The notes below the pieces were generated by a model that saw only the letters and a program-made list of their open reading frames with translations, did not search any database and was not told where the DNA came from. Positions 46,105 through 56,321 of a stretch of 64,000 bases of DNA are shown piece by piece. Every line of letters starts with the position of its first letter. Position 1 is the first letter of the stretch. The DNA lies in NCBI RefSeq assembly GCF_029227915.1, contig NC_079889.1:3474001-3538000 (forward strand), in the 5' to 3' direction. Source of the stretch: Hydractinia symbiolongicarpus. Its lineage: Eukaryota; Cnidaria; Hydrozoa; Anthoathecata; Hydractiniidae. Made by a program: the position numbers and the translations under genes.

Positions 46105-46297
46105 GTTGGTTTCCATGAAAGGTAATAATTTTTGTACAAAAATTGTTGTGCAAATGTAGTGGAGAAAAAAATTTATATGACTACAATATATGTTGTTTCG
46201 CATCTTTTGCAATGTGTTGTTGTGAAACATTGGTTTCTAATGCAGTCGTAACGATGATTGTTGTACAAACGTTATGCGAATGTTAATGGAAACCAAT
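46105..46297. mobile_element. MITE with TTGGTTTCCAT inverted ends, 193 bp
   Basis: The left end GTTGGTTTCCAT pairs with ATGGAAACCAA at the right. Inner subrepeats (TTTTGTACAAAAATTGTTGTG and TTGTTGTACAAAC) are related. Non-coding. Confidence 0.65.
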
Positions 46298-47894
46298 CCT
46301 TAGTTTGCGTAAGAATTTTTTGTATTTTGAAACCATTGTGTAAATTATTTCTTACATCATAGTCACAACAAAATCAAAATTGGAAAAGCCGGCTAGAAGA
46401 ATGCTTGCTGTCTGATTTAAAAAAGGTATAATTTATACTTTATGTATTATTATCAACCTTGCTTTAAAAAGATTTAACCTTAAAAAAATAATCTCGGTAT
46501 AGATCATGCCCGCGGCAAATTCAATATCAATATTCAATATCTTCTAAATTGCTTGTTCATTTGATATGAAACTTTCATATGAAAATAAGTGACTATCACT
46601 TATTTTATGACTGGTACCTCTTCCACGACTCCCTAAAATGGAGAATGCTATAAATTCTGATCTAATGATAATATAGGAGCTTGGAAATTTCACGTCATTA
46701 ATTTAAACATTTCGGCGAAGTCATCTGTCGAATCCATTTTCTCTGACTCTAGAAGTTTACGTAAAAATAACCAGATTAAACTACTGGGTAACCAAGCTTC
46801 TTAAATTGACGAAAATTAAAAATTTTGATATATACGTGCGGAAAACCAATACACTCTCCTACGTTCCTTATATTTGCCTATTTAATAAGGAAATGGAGAA
46901 TAAATTATAAAAACGTCCTGTCTCTGCGCAAAATGATACCGCCAGTGGAGAAACTCACAAAATACGGTAAATTAAGGACGGTCAACTACGTGGTTTAAAC
47001 ACGGGCCACCGACTAGTATAATATAACCTACTTAACTTAATAATTGTATATTTAACTTTCATTACGATGTATACACAGTTATTAACGAAAAATTGGACGT
47101 ATCACTCTAAATTGACTATTAGAAAATTTAATTTGCAAATCAAACTAAGGCTAAGGCTAAAGCTTTTAAAAGAACAAATTAAGCTATAATTTGTTTTTTC
47201 TACCGTATGAAAATATTAAATTCCCATTTATATTATTGTTTATTTTTTATTTCGCGTCAATAAACCATTCTGCGTTCAGCGGCATAATTCGCCAGCCGTC
47301 GAACTGATTTTACAACCCGATTCAACAATTATCGCGATTTTTTTTCAAAGAAAATCTGCAGGGGAATATAGCTGCGCGCAACTAATATGAACATAAATTT
47401 TGGCGAAGACCTTTGTGTTTCCTTCTTTGCTAGGCCTTTTCTACAGTTTCATTAAAATTCTCTTTCGCATTAAGCATGTTCTATCCTTCTTCGGGTCCCA
47501 GCAATATGCAAATCATTTTGTAACCAAGAAAGAGGAATTGCATTATATATTGGCAAATATGTTAGCTAGATAGTCATAAAAATGTAATAATAGAAAAAAA
47601 AGAACAAGACTGCAAGTAGTTCATAAAAAACTTCTCAGAACACAAGAAGTCCTGTAGAACTATTGTAGATCAAGTAATAACGCAATAGTTGAGAAAATGT
47701 CCTTTTCAAAACGACTAAACTTCAGACTGATTTTTCCTCTCATTTGCCAGACCGTAAATAAGTTGAAAGCACCGATGTGATAATAAACGCGGACAATAAT
47801 AATTTAACATAAGGAAAACGCGGGCAAAAGTTGGCTTGATTTATTGATAAACTCGCTGCTGTTTATAAACCGAAAGCCAGAAAAAATGGACTAT

Positions 47895-48075
47895 TCTCCG
47901 TACGGGACAAAAGGGTCCGTATTTTGTGCTTTTGTGAGACACAAACAGCCACAATACGGCCATTAACAGAACGTTTAGTTAGTAGCCCGTGGATAAATCG
48001 CCCATCCTTTATATATCACATTTCGTGCTTCTGTAACACGACTTTCTTCTCGCACATAGAGAGTACGTCTATTAT
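47895..48075. repeat. Dispersed repeat, third copy (see 26,652)
   Basis: It has AGTAGCCCGTGGATAAATCG, ATATCACATTTCGTGCTTC and CTTCTCGCACA in the same order as the copies near 26.7 kb. Confidence 0.65.
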
Positions 48076-49176
48076 TAATATAGCATATCAGAATATCAGA
48101 CTGCATTATACCGCGCCAGTGCAACTACAAAAACCAAACATATAAACATATACAAACATTGTGCTAGGCAAGAAAGCGTCAATTAATAAGCGAAAGTAAG
48201 GTAACGAAAGCTTAATTATAGTATGGTTGCACAAAAATTTCTGGTCTCACTTTTGGGTTACCTTTAAATCAAAGTTTAAATCAATATCAAGAGAAAATTC
48301 CACTTAAATTGAACACAGTACTAGACTTAATCCGAGGATACGAATATTTGGTTAAAAAAGTCAAACCTTTTGGGTTTTACTATTAAAACCTAAGTGGGCT
48401 TACCAGCTTGAAGTTTAATTTTTTGGCCACTAGTTGATTAAGGCTTGCCGATTATTAGTGACAGGTAGTGAACAATCAACAGAATTGTTTATACTTTAAA
48501 TGCACGATAATTTTGTGTGTTCTGTTTTATTTTTTTAACAATAAAATAATTGAACCAAATAAAAAATAAAAAAACCTTCTTGAAAGAACAACCTCTTGTT
48601 GCGATTGTGGTGACATGGTTAAACTTAAACGCATTTATGGGCTACTGAACCAAAGGTGCGAATGACAAAAGTGCTCTTCATAATTTTATTATTAAAATTA
48701 TATTGGTACTGCTATCAACAGGGGTCAGCAAAAGGGGTCCTACTGTCCTTAAAGCTCCCTTTTGAGTCACATAAATAGCGTTAGCACAGCAATCTCTGAA
48801 TCAGACAACCGCCTGAGATATCAATCATTTTACTACTTGCAAATTTAAGTATAAGCTGCTAAAACTACGTGGTCATATAAAAATGCCGGGAAAATAGACA
48901 AGATTGCATGTTGGCTAAGTTAGTACAGTTGGTAAAAATTGGATGAACAATAGTTAGGCAAGTCTAGGTAATGTTTGGCTAGCTAAATTTCAAGTATAAT
49001 TTGACAAAATTTCATTTATACATCTATACTTTTAACACTATTGTCGCTTCTCTATTTCTTTCCTTTAGTTTTTTTTATTCTCCACGGAATAATTATTATG
49101 GCTGTTTTGACACCACTTATTAGATCAATTGTCCTTATGAGATTTTAGTGCTACGTAACGTTTTTTTATGAAATTA

Positions 49177-49199
49177 CAGTAGACTCCCGGTTATTCGAA
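49177..49199 (+). repeat. Left terminal inverted repeat of the Tigger-like element
   Basis: 23 bp, identical to the reverse complement of the right end. It is followed by subterminal ACTTCGAATAACCGAATAAC. Confidence 0.93.
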
Positions 49200-49445
49200 G
49201 CCTCAAGGGGGATAAGAATTTACTTCGAATAACCGAATAACTGAAAAATTCGTTTTCCCGCCAGATTTTCAACTTAACCTTAATGGGATGGACTTTTCTT
49301 AAGTAATTGAGGCATTGTGGTTCAGTTGAGCGTGTAAACACAAAGAATTTTTACTTTTTGAAGAAAGAATAAATTTGAACAAATTGTTAACAGGTTTTAA
49401 AATATGAAAGTTATAAAGAAAATGTATCTAGTAAATACAAGGAGT

Positions 49446-51020
49446 TCAACTCTTAAAAAAATCTTTAATGCTACATTGTTTTTTACTATCCATGTAGTGT
49501 TTTTGACATGTACGTGTTATCATGTTTAACTGCTTTCTGATTTCAAGACCATTCTCGTCAAACAAAGACCATCTTTCCAACAATTCTAAGGCCTCTTCCA
49601 ACTCTGACTGCTTTGGCTTCTTCGGGGGGATGTCATGTGCCTCAATTTCATCATCATCGTCATCTTCGAGATTCGGCGCGTTTTGATCTTTGTCCTCATT
49701 AAGTACGATTTCCACGATTTCCTCATCAGTCAATTCAATTGATTTACTCGTGCATACCTCAAAATCAATATCCACAAAATCATCTGCGTTAAAGATGTCG
49801 CCGTCAACTTCTCTTTTTTTCAACTCGCTTATGCTGTCAGAAAGAGATTTAAATGGGTCATCAGCATCATTGAGACTCGTGATCTGTGTTTCTTTTGAGA
49901 TGCCTGCCTTCTTAAAGCAGTTTTTAACGGTGTCTTTTGAAACAGCGTCCCATGATTTGACCAAAATTTTCTTCCCTTCAAGAATGTTAATTTTAGGGAC
50001 CTCTTTACCGCCGTCAATGAACTTTATTTGACGTTTCACAAGATTTGACTGGTAATATGCCTTCAATGCTCGGATTACACCTTGATCCATGGGCTGGGTC
50101 TTAGACGTTGTATTTGGAGGTAGAAAAACTAATTCTACTGCTTTAAGACCAGTGACTTCTGGATGAGCTGGGCAATTGTCAATTATCAAGACAATCTTTC
50201 GACCCGCAGTTTCAAATTTAACATCGAGTTTTTTCACATAATCGGTAAAGATTTCAGAATCCATCCAGGCCTTCTTTTGAGCTTTGTACTGACAGGAAAG
50301 ACTTCTGACTCCTTTGAAACAGCGCGGTGTAACCGATTTTCCGATAACGAACATGGGCAACTTTTCACCTAGGGCATTTCCTGCTGCAAGTCCTGTTAAA
50401 CGAACTTTGCTGAACTTTCCACCAGCACATCTTTAACCTTTGGCATGATAGGTATTTGTTGGAAGCATCTGGTAAAGCAAGCCGAATTCATCAGCATTGA
50501 AAATGTCTTGTAAATCATAGCGTGACAAAATGGTTGGCAGGTGTGTTTCTTCCCAGCTTGCTGTCATCTCTGGTGTACAAGACTTTTCCTCTCCAGAAAT
50601 AATTCTGTAAATGATGTTTTGTCTGTACTTCCATCTGTCTAGCAAGCCTTCTGAAGCTTTAAAATCAGGTTCGTTGAATTGCTTTGCAAAATCCAATGCT
50701 TTTTCTCGAATGATTTGACCACTAATCGGCACAGTTCTTTCACGAGCGTTAACGAACCACTTGTAAACTGCTTTATCAATGTTATCTTTTTTTCCGGAAG
50801 AAAGCTTTTGTCTTTTAACTCCATACTGGCCTGATTTATACTTGGTAAAAATGTCACTTTTATTCTTAACCCAGTATGAAAGTGTGTTAGGTGGGACACC
50901 ATACTTTTTAGCAATAGACTTTTTAGTTGTTCCTTCTTTTTCAAGCTCTTTCAAAGCAAGATATTTTTCTTTGATCGTCAGAACAGTTTTCTTCCTTGAC
51001 GTTGTCTGAGCGGTTGCCAT
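49446..51020 (-). pseudogene. pogo/Tigger-family DDE transposase with one in-frame stop
   Basis: The frame runs about 524 codons from ATG (51,020), broken only by TAA at 50,433-50,435 (codon 196); the frame is the same on both sides. The N-terminus has a Psq/CENP-B-type helix-turn-helix (TIKEKYLALKELEKEG, KKYGVPPNTLSYWVKNK) and a second CENP-B-like DNA-binding part (residues about 82-135, ending LLDRWKYRQNI). The DDE core keeps its acids: NADEFG, then IVLIIDNCPAHP, then PMDQGVIRALKAYY. The tail is acidic. In its family this enzyme cuts at the terminal repeats and inserts at TA. Unless the stop is read through or is a sequencing error, this copy makes only a DNA-binding fragment. It is divergent from the HIRAN gene with a 228-bp gap. 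Confidence 0.92.
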
Positions 51021-51248
51021 CTTTAATGTGGATTTGAAGAGCCTTTAAAAAGTTTGTTTACATCCACCCACTTGTTTTATAATCGAGCTTTTGAAACGTT
51101 CGAAAATTAGATGAAACGTTTGAAAATCAAAGGAAACGTTCGAATTTTGAATGATCCTTTTAAAACGTTCGAATGTTATAAAACGAAACGAAACAACACA
51201 ACAAAAAAGCAGTCACACCACAATTAGGACGAAGAAGTGAAAATTACA
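51021..51248. promoter_or_regulatory. Shared divergent promoter with GAAACGTTYGAA repeats at 20-bp spacing
   Basis: GAAACGTTCGAA, GAAACGTTTGAA and GAAACGTTCGAA start at 51,093, 51,113 and 51,133. A fourth AAACGTTCGAA is at 51,163. Exact 20-bp spacing places three sites on the same DNA face. The core TTCGAA also occurs in the terminal repeats. They may be binding sites for the transposase HTH or the HIRAN protein, giving self-regulation; this is inference. Confidence 0.55.
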
Positions 51249-51671
51249 ATGGATCTTGTTTCAATGATAATCAACGAAACACAGCCGATAGAAATCATTC
51301 TTATCAAGTATTATGAGAGTAACTCAACCGTTATGGGATATCATGAGTATCAAAAGAAATGGAACGCTGTTATTGGTGAAGTCCTAGAAGCTAAAATGGA
51401 ACCAACAAACGACATAGACAAATATGCAGTGGCGGTCTGCAAAAAAGGAGATATTGTTGGTCATTTGCCTAAAGGAAAAACAGGAAAATTTGCCAAAACG
51501 ATATTTTACTTTCTGAAGTCAGAGATGTTGTGTACTTGCAAAGTAAAAGTGACAGGGAAAAGAACTAACTTTGGAGATGATAAGGGATTGAGGATCCCCT
51601 GTTTGCTTCAATTCTCTGGACCGAAGGAGAATATTGAACTTTTGAAGAAATTGCTTGAAGAGTGTAAATAG
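51249..51671 (+). CDS. HIRAN-domain protein encoded within the transposon
   Basis: 140 residues, intronless and intact. I chose the ATG at 51,249; the frame is open 4 codons further up but only with GTG. HIRAN features are GEVLEAKMEPTNDIDKYAVAV followed by GDIVGHLPKGKTGKF, then a helix (AKTIFYFL), and the C-terminal part is rich in Leu/Lys (ELLKKLLEECK). HIRAN domains, known from HLTF/Rad5, bind single-stranded DNA with a free 3' end and are often fused to helicases or nucleases. Here the domain stands alone. Inside a transposon it might help hold or protect cut ends, recruit host repair, or bind ends as a regulator. An alternative is a captured host gene with no role in transposition. The contrast with the broken transposase is notable. 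Confidence 0.8.
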   Translation: MDLVSMIINETQPIEIILIKYYESNSTVMGYHEYQKKWNAVIGEVLEAKMEPTNDIDKYAVAVCKKGDIVGHLPKGKTGKFAKTIFYFLKSEMLCTCKVKVTGKRTNFGDDKGLRIPCLLQFSGPKENIELLKKLLEECK

Positions 51672-51801
51672 CCATGAATATTAAAACCTGATTTTTTGAA
51701 GAAAAAAAGTGTTTTAATCGCAGAAAATCAATGTTCTCACTCGACGATCTCCCAATAAGAAAAATTCGAATAACTGAGGGTGACTTAGCCTATAATTGGC
51801 C

Positions 51802-51968
51802 CCAAGGGGAATAAAAATCACTTCGAATAAGCGAATTATTCGAATAACTGAAGTTCGAATAACCGAGAGTGTTTTTGCCTGAGTTGGGTTAGCAGATCCA
51901 AGGGGAACGCCATCTCACTTCGAATAACCGAATTATTCGAATAAGTGCAGGTTCGAATAACCGGGAGT
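51802..51968. repeat. Duplicated subterminal block at the right end of the transposon
   Basis: Two direct copies with a period of 96 bp (51,802-51,870 and 51,898-51,968) each run from CCAAGGGGAA through TCACTTCGAATAA, GAATTATTCGAATAA and GTTCGAATAACCG to GAGT. The first copy therefore contains an inner pseudo-end; the left terminus has only one. Confidence 0.85.
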
Positions 51969-51974
51969 CTACTG
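51952..51974 (-). repeat. Right terminal inverted repeat of the Tigger-like element
   Basis: Perfect partner of the left end; the two diverge right after position 23. Confidence 0.93.
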
Positions 51975-52412
51975 TAAGTTTGTTTCTTTTAACGAATTTG
52001 TCAAGTGTATTGCGCAACAATGTTATGTGAATGTACAATTTTAATTTATGCGCAGCTTGTGAGAACTTATATCTATAAAAGGTTAATATAGATAGCGGAT
52101 CGGTTGTGAGTTTAATCGATCAAGGAGTATAGATGCATGCCCAGTCATTCCCATGTGTTTTTACTGATTGTTTTGTATTTTCTAATACTATTGTGCAATC
52201 CATATTTGTTTTATTGCGTGGCGAAATCTGGTGAAAATTAAAAAAGATCAAGCTTTTATAAATTTTGTATAGCAAAACGAAATTATGATGAGCCTAAAAA
52301 AAACATATCTTCTTAAACAAACTCTGTAGGCCGTCTTTCTGTCTACGCACATAAAATAGTAAATATATTATATATTTTATTTACTTAGTTCAGCAGGGTA
52401 GATTCTCGTGAC

Positions 52413-52513
52413 TCAAAAAGGGTAGCTGCGATATGTGTTCTGAAACTTCTGTGGGTTTGTTTTTGACAGGCGAATTCTATTGACATTCTGTCTGTTCCAA
52501 ATGGTTGCATTCG
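52413..52513 (-). CDS. Candidate terminal exon of the astacin gene
   Basis: After the acceptor TTTTCTTAAG a phase-1 frame reads NATIWNRQNVNRIRLSKTN and ends TYRSYPF with TGA. An AATAAA signal follows about 40 bp downstream (near 52,375). The phase fits the donor at 56,167, but the intron would be 3.65 kb and the tail has no domain. Confidence 0.22.
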
Positions 52514-53635
52514 CTTAAGAAAACAGTCGAGATGCCGACACAGAAATAGTAACCCCGGCTTTTTTTTTCCAAGGTAGTATTTAAAATTAGGCACCCTTAG
52601 GCAAATTAGGTACTTTGGGAAAATTAGGAACGTTTTTGTGCCTAACAATGAGCAGTATTTAATAGTAAGACATATGTTCGTTAAAAGTTTGCATTTCTTT
52701 TATAGATATTTTAAGCTATCCTTTAATATAGCTAAGTGTTGTAACACGAGCTCTCAGCTAGCTGACTAGTTATGTATGAAAAACTCTCAAAAGTCAAATT
52801 ATAAAGTTATTACGTGTATCTTAGAGTAGATACACACGTAATAACTGTAGCAAGCTGACTATGAAAAACCAAACTGAAGCATGTTTCTGCATTTTTATAT
52901 CAAGAGTGGTCTTGCAGCTGCAGTTAGCTTATCAAATAAAAGAAATTTTTGCTGAAAGGAAAAAAAAAATTCTTAAAAATTTTCTTTTAATTGCTAACTA
53001 AACGTGTAGCTAACTTGCTACCGCCAGGTACCTTTAAGGCAAAAACTCCAACAAGGACCACTTTAACACTGAAAAACTAAGTTCTTCAATGTCTCTTTAT
53101 GGTAAAATTTCTTTCGTGGCGTCCTTTTTTACACTTAGAACCAAGTGGTTATTTTGGCTACCATTTTATTGTTGATTTTTTATATTACTGGTAAAAAATT
53201 AGTAATTTTCGATATCGCTTTAAATAAGTGAAAGATTGAGAATTCCAAAATTATTTTTTACAATTTAAATGTATTAATGGCTGTAAAAACTACATCTCTT
53301 TAAAATTAGGAGCATCAACTGATGAAAATATCTTTCTCTCAAATAATGTTCTTTCCTTGAAATTTGAAAAGGTAATATGTAATTATGTAATTTATTGACA
53401 ATATAAAAGTATTGACGATTTCAAATATTTTTCCTAGATCATTTTCTTGCTCTGAAGTAGGTCAATGCATAGAAAAGAATAATTGCTTTTCTAATATACA
53501 TTAACTTTTTATAACGTGAATGTTACATAGAGTCTAGAATAAAAATAATTGTAAGGCAGACCGCCAAGTTAAAAAGAACAATGGCAAGATGGTCACTACT
53601 AAAAAAGAGTTTCAAGTGAAAAAAACCTGCCAAAA

Positions 53636-53955
53636 AATAATTGATTCGCGAAAATTATTTTCCGCGAATTTCGCGAAAATTAGTTTCCGCTTTTTGCAAA
53701 ATTCGCGAAAATCCCTGAAAGTTGGATATTTTTTTATTTACCTAGAAATACATATCATTTATATGTGAATTTTAACTTCAACAGTCTAAATTTAAAGGCG
53801 TTCTGCAAAAAGGCCCTTAATAAAACTGTGTAAATTGAGAAACAAAATGACGCTAAATTATTTTTTCACGTTATTCGCGAAATTTAATTGTCGCTAAATA
53901 TTAGGAATTTCCAATCTTTTGAAAATTAGTTCTCGCTAAAACGCGAAAATTAGGT
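53636..53955. repeat. Scattered TTCGCGAAAATTA-type motifs
   Basis: TTCGCGAAAATTATTTTCCGCG, ATTTCGCGAAAATTAG and ACGCGAAAATTAGG recur within 320 bp, partly palindromic around TCGCGA. Related pieces are near 56,910-56,960 and 63,640-63,680. Confidence 0.55.
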
Positions 53956-55456
53956 TTTGCAAAAATTAATCCCCTTAAGGTAATTGAAAAAGAAGGACAA
54001 AAATATGCCTTGTAATAACTTCCACGTGTAGTAGTATAAATGACTAGTAATTTGCTCGTGGAAAAAAGCCACCAGATTTCCAATTGAGACAGACATCGCT
54101 ATTTTGTGCATCATAAATCAAAGTAGCGATTAGGTCACCATTTTAAACAAAATACGGGTATTAGTAAAGGAAAAGTGTACTTTTTGTTTAAAATATATAA
54201 AAAAATTACCAACAATGTACAGGTATTGCTAACAAGATAAGCAATATTATTATCAATCTATAAGATAATTAGTTTACTTCTCACAAATTCGATAGCAATT
54301 GTTTTGAGCATAGCTAACTTAAATAATCTTTTTTCTCTTTGAAAAGTCACACACACACAATAAAAAACAAAAAAATCTTTCTTAAGCCACACAAACAAAG
54401 GAATAAAAGAGGAACACCCACTAAGAAAATTACTTATAAAAAACAACAACAACAACAAAAGCAACAACAAAACAACTAAAAAAACAAAACTAAGCCAGAC
54501 TTAAATAAGGAAACAGCATTAGGTGAAACATTGAAAATACCTTTCGCAATGCTTTTTATTGGAGACAAATTATTAGGTAAAAACTTCCTCAGGGATCTAT
54601 TTTGTGGCTTTTGCCAAATAAATGTCGCCACAACAAAGTAAGGTTATGGCAGTATTACAAATCGAAATGTTTTTTTCTTTCATCAATTTGATAAAAGACA
54701 GTTGAAAGTTTGAGGTAATTTTCGTCACAAGACAATAAGAATGGATCTTACATCAAAAAGTACGAAAATTTCCGCCAAACATGTAAATATATTTCGTTTT
54801 TCCCGTCTCTTCCAACACAACCCACCTAACGACCCCTTTCATTATTTTGAGTGGAGCAAATATTCAAAGTAGCTTAACTAAACGTGATGACACCTCTCAA
54901 ACAATGGTGTTTATATTACTCTTTATAGGTAAACAGTGGCTAAGATTGTGACGTCATTTAGATTAGCAAAGTGATCGTGAGAAATGCTTTGTTTTTATTA
55001 GAAAATTAAAAGTGAAAAGAAAACACACGATTACTGGCTACTTCCTTCATACAAACTCAAAATAAGTTCTTAATAGTATTGTTCTCTCTATAGCTATGTT
55101 ACAAAAGATATCTCTATATGTGAAAAAGGGAAACAACCGTTTTGCATAAACCAGACATCTCTGGAGCATTTCGGAGATAATCGTAGAGGCAATAGTTCTA
55201 TCTTCGTTAACAAGCAGAATCTAACATTTTTGTATAATTGAACAACATGGTGAATAAACTACTGCAAGAGATCAGCATTCATCATTCTTTATTTACGTAT
55301 TAAAATAATCAACGGACTCTTTTTTTTGCTGCGCCAACATTCCACGGTTCATCTAAACATTTAAAAATATACATGCCCATATTAGTATGTTTATCATAAC
55401 CTTTCGCTCTACTCCCCACCTTATCTCTCATTTCTAAACCAAAAGAAAGGTTATAA

Positions 55457-55703
55457 AGCACCTACCCATTGTGAATACGAACTTGTCCTTATGCCGTATT
55501 CACACTAACACACAAACCATTAAGAAAACAAACTTGGCCCTACGCCTTGTTCACACTAATGCACCTACTCATAAAGAAGACGAACTTGTCCTTACGCCTT
55601 GTTCACACTGATGCACCTACCCTAAACTTGTCCTTACTCTTTGTTCACACTAACGCACCTACCCATTGGAGATAGAAATTGTTCTTACGATTTGTTCACA
55701 CTG
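55457..55703. repeat. Minisatellite, about 50-60-bp unit, about 5 copies
   Basis: Units contain GCACCTACCCAT, GAACTTGTCCTTACGC and TTGTTCACACTAA, with deletions in some copies. Confidence 0.8.
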
Positions 55704-56166
55704 ATTGGGTTAGAACTTATCGATTTTAGTTGATCAAGGCTTAAACGGACTCTGCAATTTTTTGAACACCTTTTTAGTTTTCGAAACTTTTCAGATTTAA
55801 ATATTTAAAATCCGGGAATTGTTATATTATATGACAGCCCTGAAAAAATACTGATATTACATTTCTTTTCATATTTAGAAACAAGATCGTTGTTAAAAAT
55901 AGTTTTATGATCACAATATCAATAACGATTTCACAATGTTATATGGAATAATTTGGAACTATATATATTGAAAGAATATAAGATTTTTAAAAAGTCCCAA
56001 AAAATTTGATCAGCAACCTAATATATAAAGCAACTCATTTTTCGGTGTTAGAGATCCTCTAGGTTTACGAACAGTTTGATTTTCGTTTTCTGCTAATCAT
56101 TTAAGTAAACTGCAAGTTAGGAAATGGAATGTAAGGTAAGTATGAATTAGACAGAAGTCAACTCAC

Positions 56167-56321
56167 GTGGCTTGCTTTTGCAGATGTAGTTGAATCTGTC
56201 TCCACATGGATAGTCATTCCACTTCCCATCTGGCTTGATCAGCGCACAGTCTTCGTTTTGTAGTCTACCTCCGTTGTTAGGATCACCATTGTCCCAGTTG
56301 TTAAACGCAGTTGCCGTCGTG
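56167..56321 (-). CDS. C-type lectin domain, second half
   Basis: 155 bp, enters at phase 2, acceptor TTCTTAG. It encodes [28 protein letters not shown] and NYICKSKP. The WND motif is present. The EPN/QPD position reads DPN, so sugar binding is plausible but its specificity is unclear. No Met, hence not seen by plain ORF search. Ends at GTGAGT (phase 1), or reads on to a near stop. Confidence 0.9.

Larger units (their letters stand above)
36790..49176. other. 12.4-kb region without a convincing gene
   Basis: AT-rich DNA with MITEs at 39,880-41,188, a tRNA-like sequence at 38,361, a MITE at 46,105, a dispersed repeat near 47,900 and G-runs at 39,824 and 42,264. Open frames at 40,076-40,495 (minus) and 40,700-41,080 (plus) overlap MITE ends. 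One orphan exon-like stretch (42,482-42,702, minus) is listed separately. Confidence 0.6.
49177..51974. mobile_element. Complete pogo/Tigger-type DNA transposon carrying a transposase and a HIRAN gene
   Basis: 2,798 bp. The ends are perfect 23-bp inverted repeats beginning CAGTAGACTCCCGGTTATTC (49,177-49,199 and 51,952-51,974). TA is on both sides (49,175-49,176 and 51,975-51,976), the target duplication of the Tc1/mariner/pogo superfamily. Inside are two divergent intronless genes: the transposase on the minus strand (one internal stop) and a HIRAN-domain protein on the plus strand. Both ends hold further TTCGAATAA-type subterminal repeats. Since the HIRAN gene lies between the ends, it would move with the element. 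Confidence 0.93.
51977..56166. other. Region between the transposon and the lectin exon
   Basis: No convincing gene. Short repeats of GCGAAAATTA type lie at 53,640-53,950, CAACAACAA-type low complexity at 54,440-54,480, and a minisatellite at 55,457-55,703. It may be partly the last intron or 3' flank of the metalloprotease gene (see 52,413-52,513). Confidence 0.55.

Noticed and set aside
49829-50017. Other-frame ORFs within the transposase (both strands)
   Set aside because: Shadows of the real frame, which has clear HTH and DDE motifs.
54258-54470. Minus-strand frame starting with a run of Leu
   Set aside because: Translation of a CAACAACAA/AAAAACAAC low-complexity tract, not a signal peptide.
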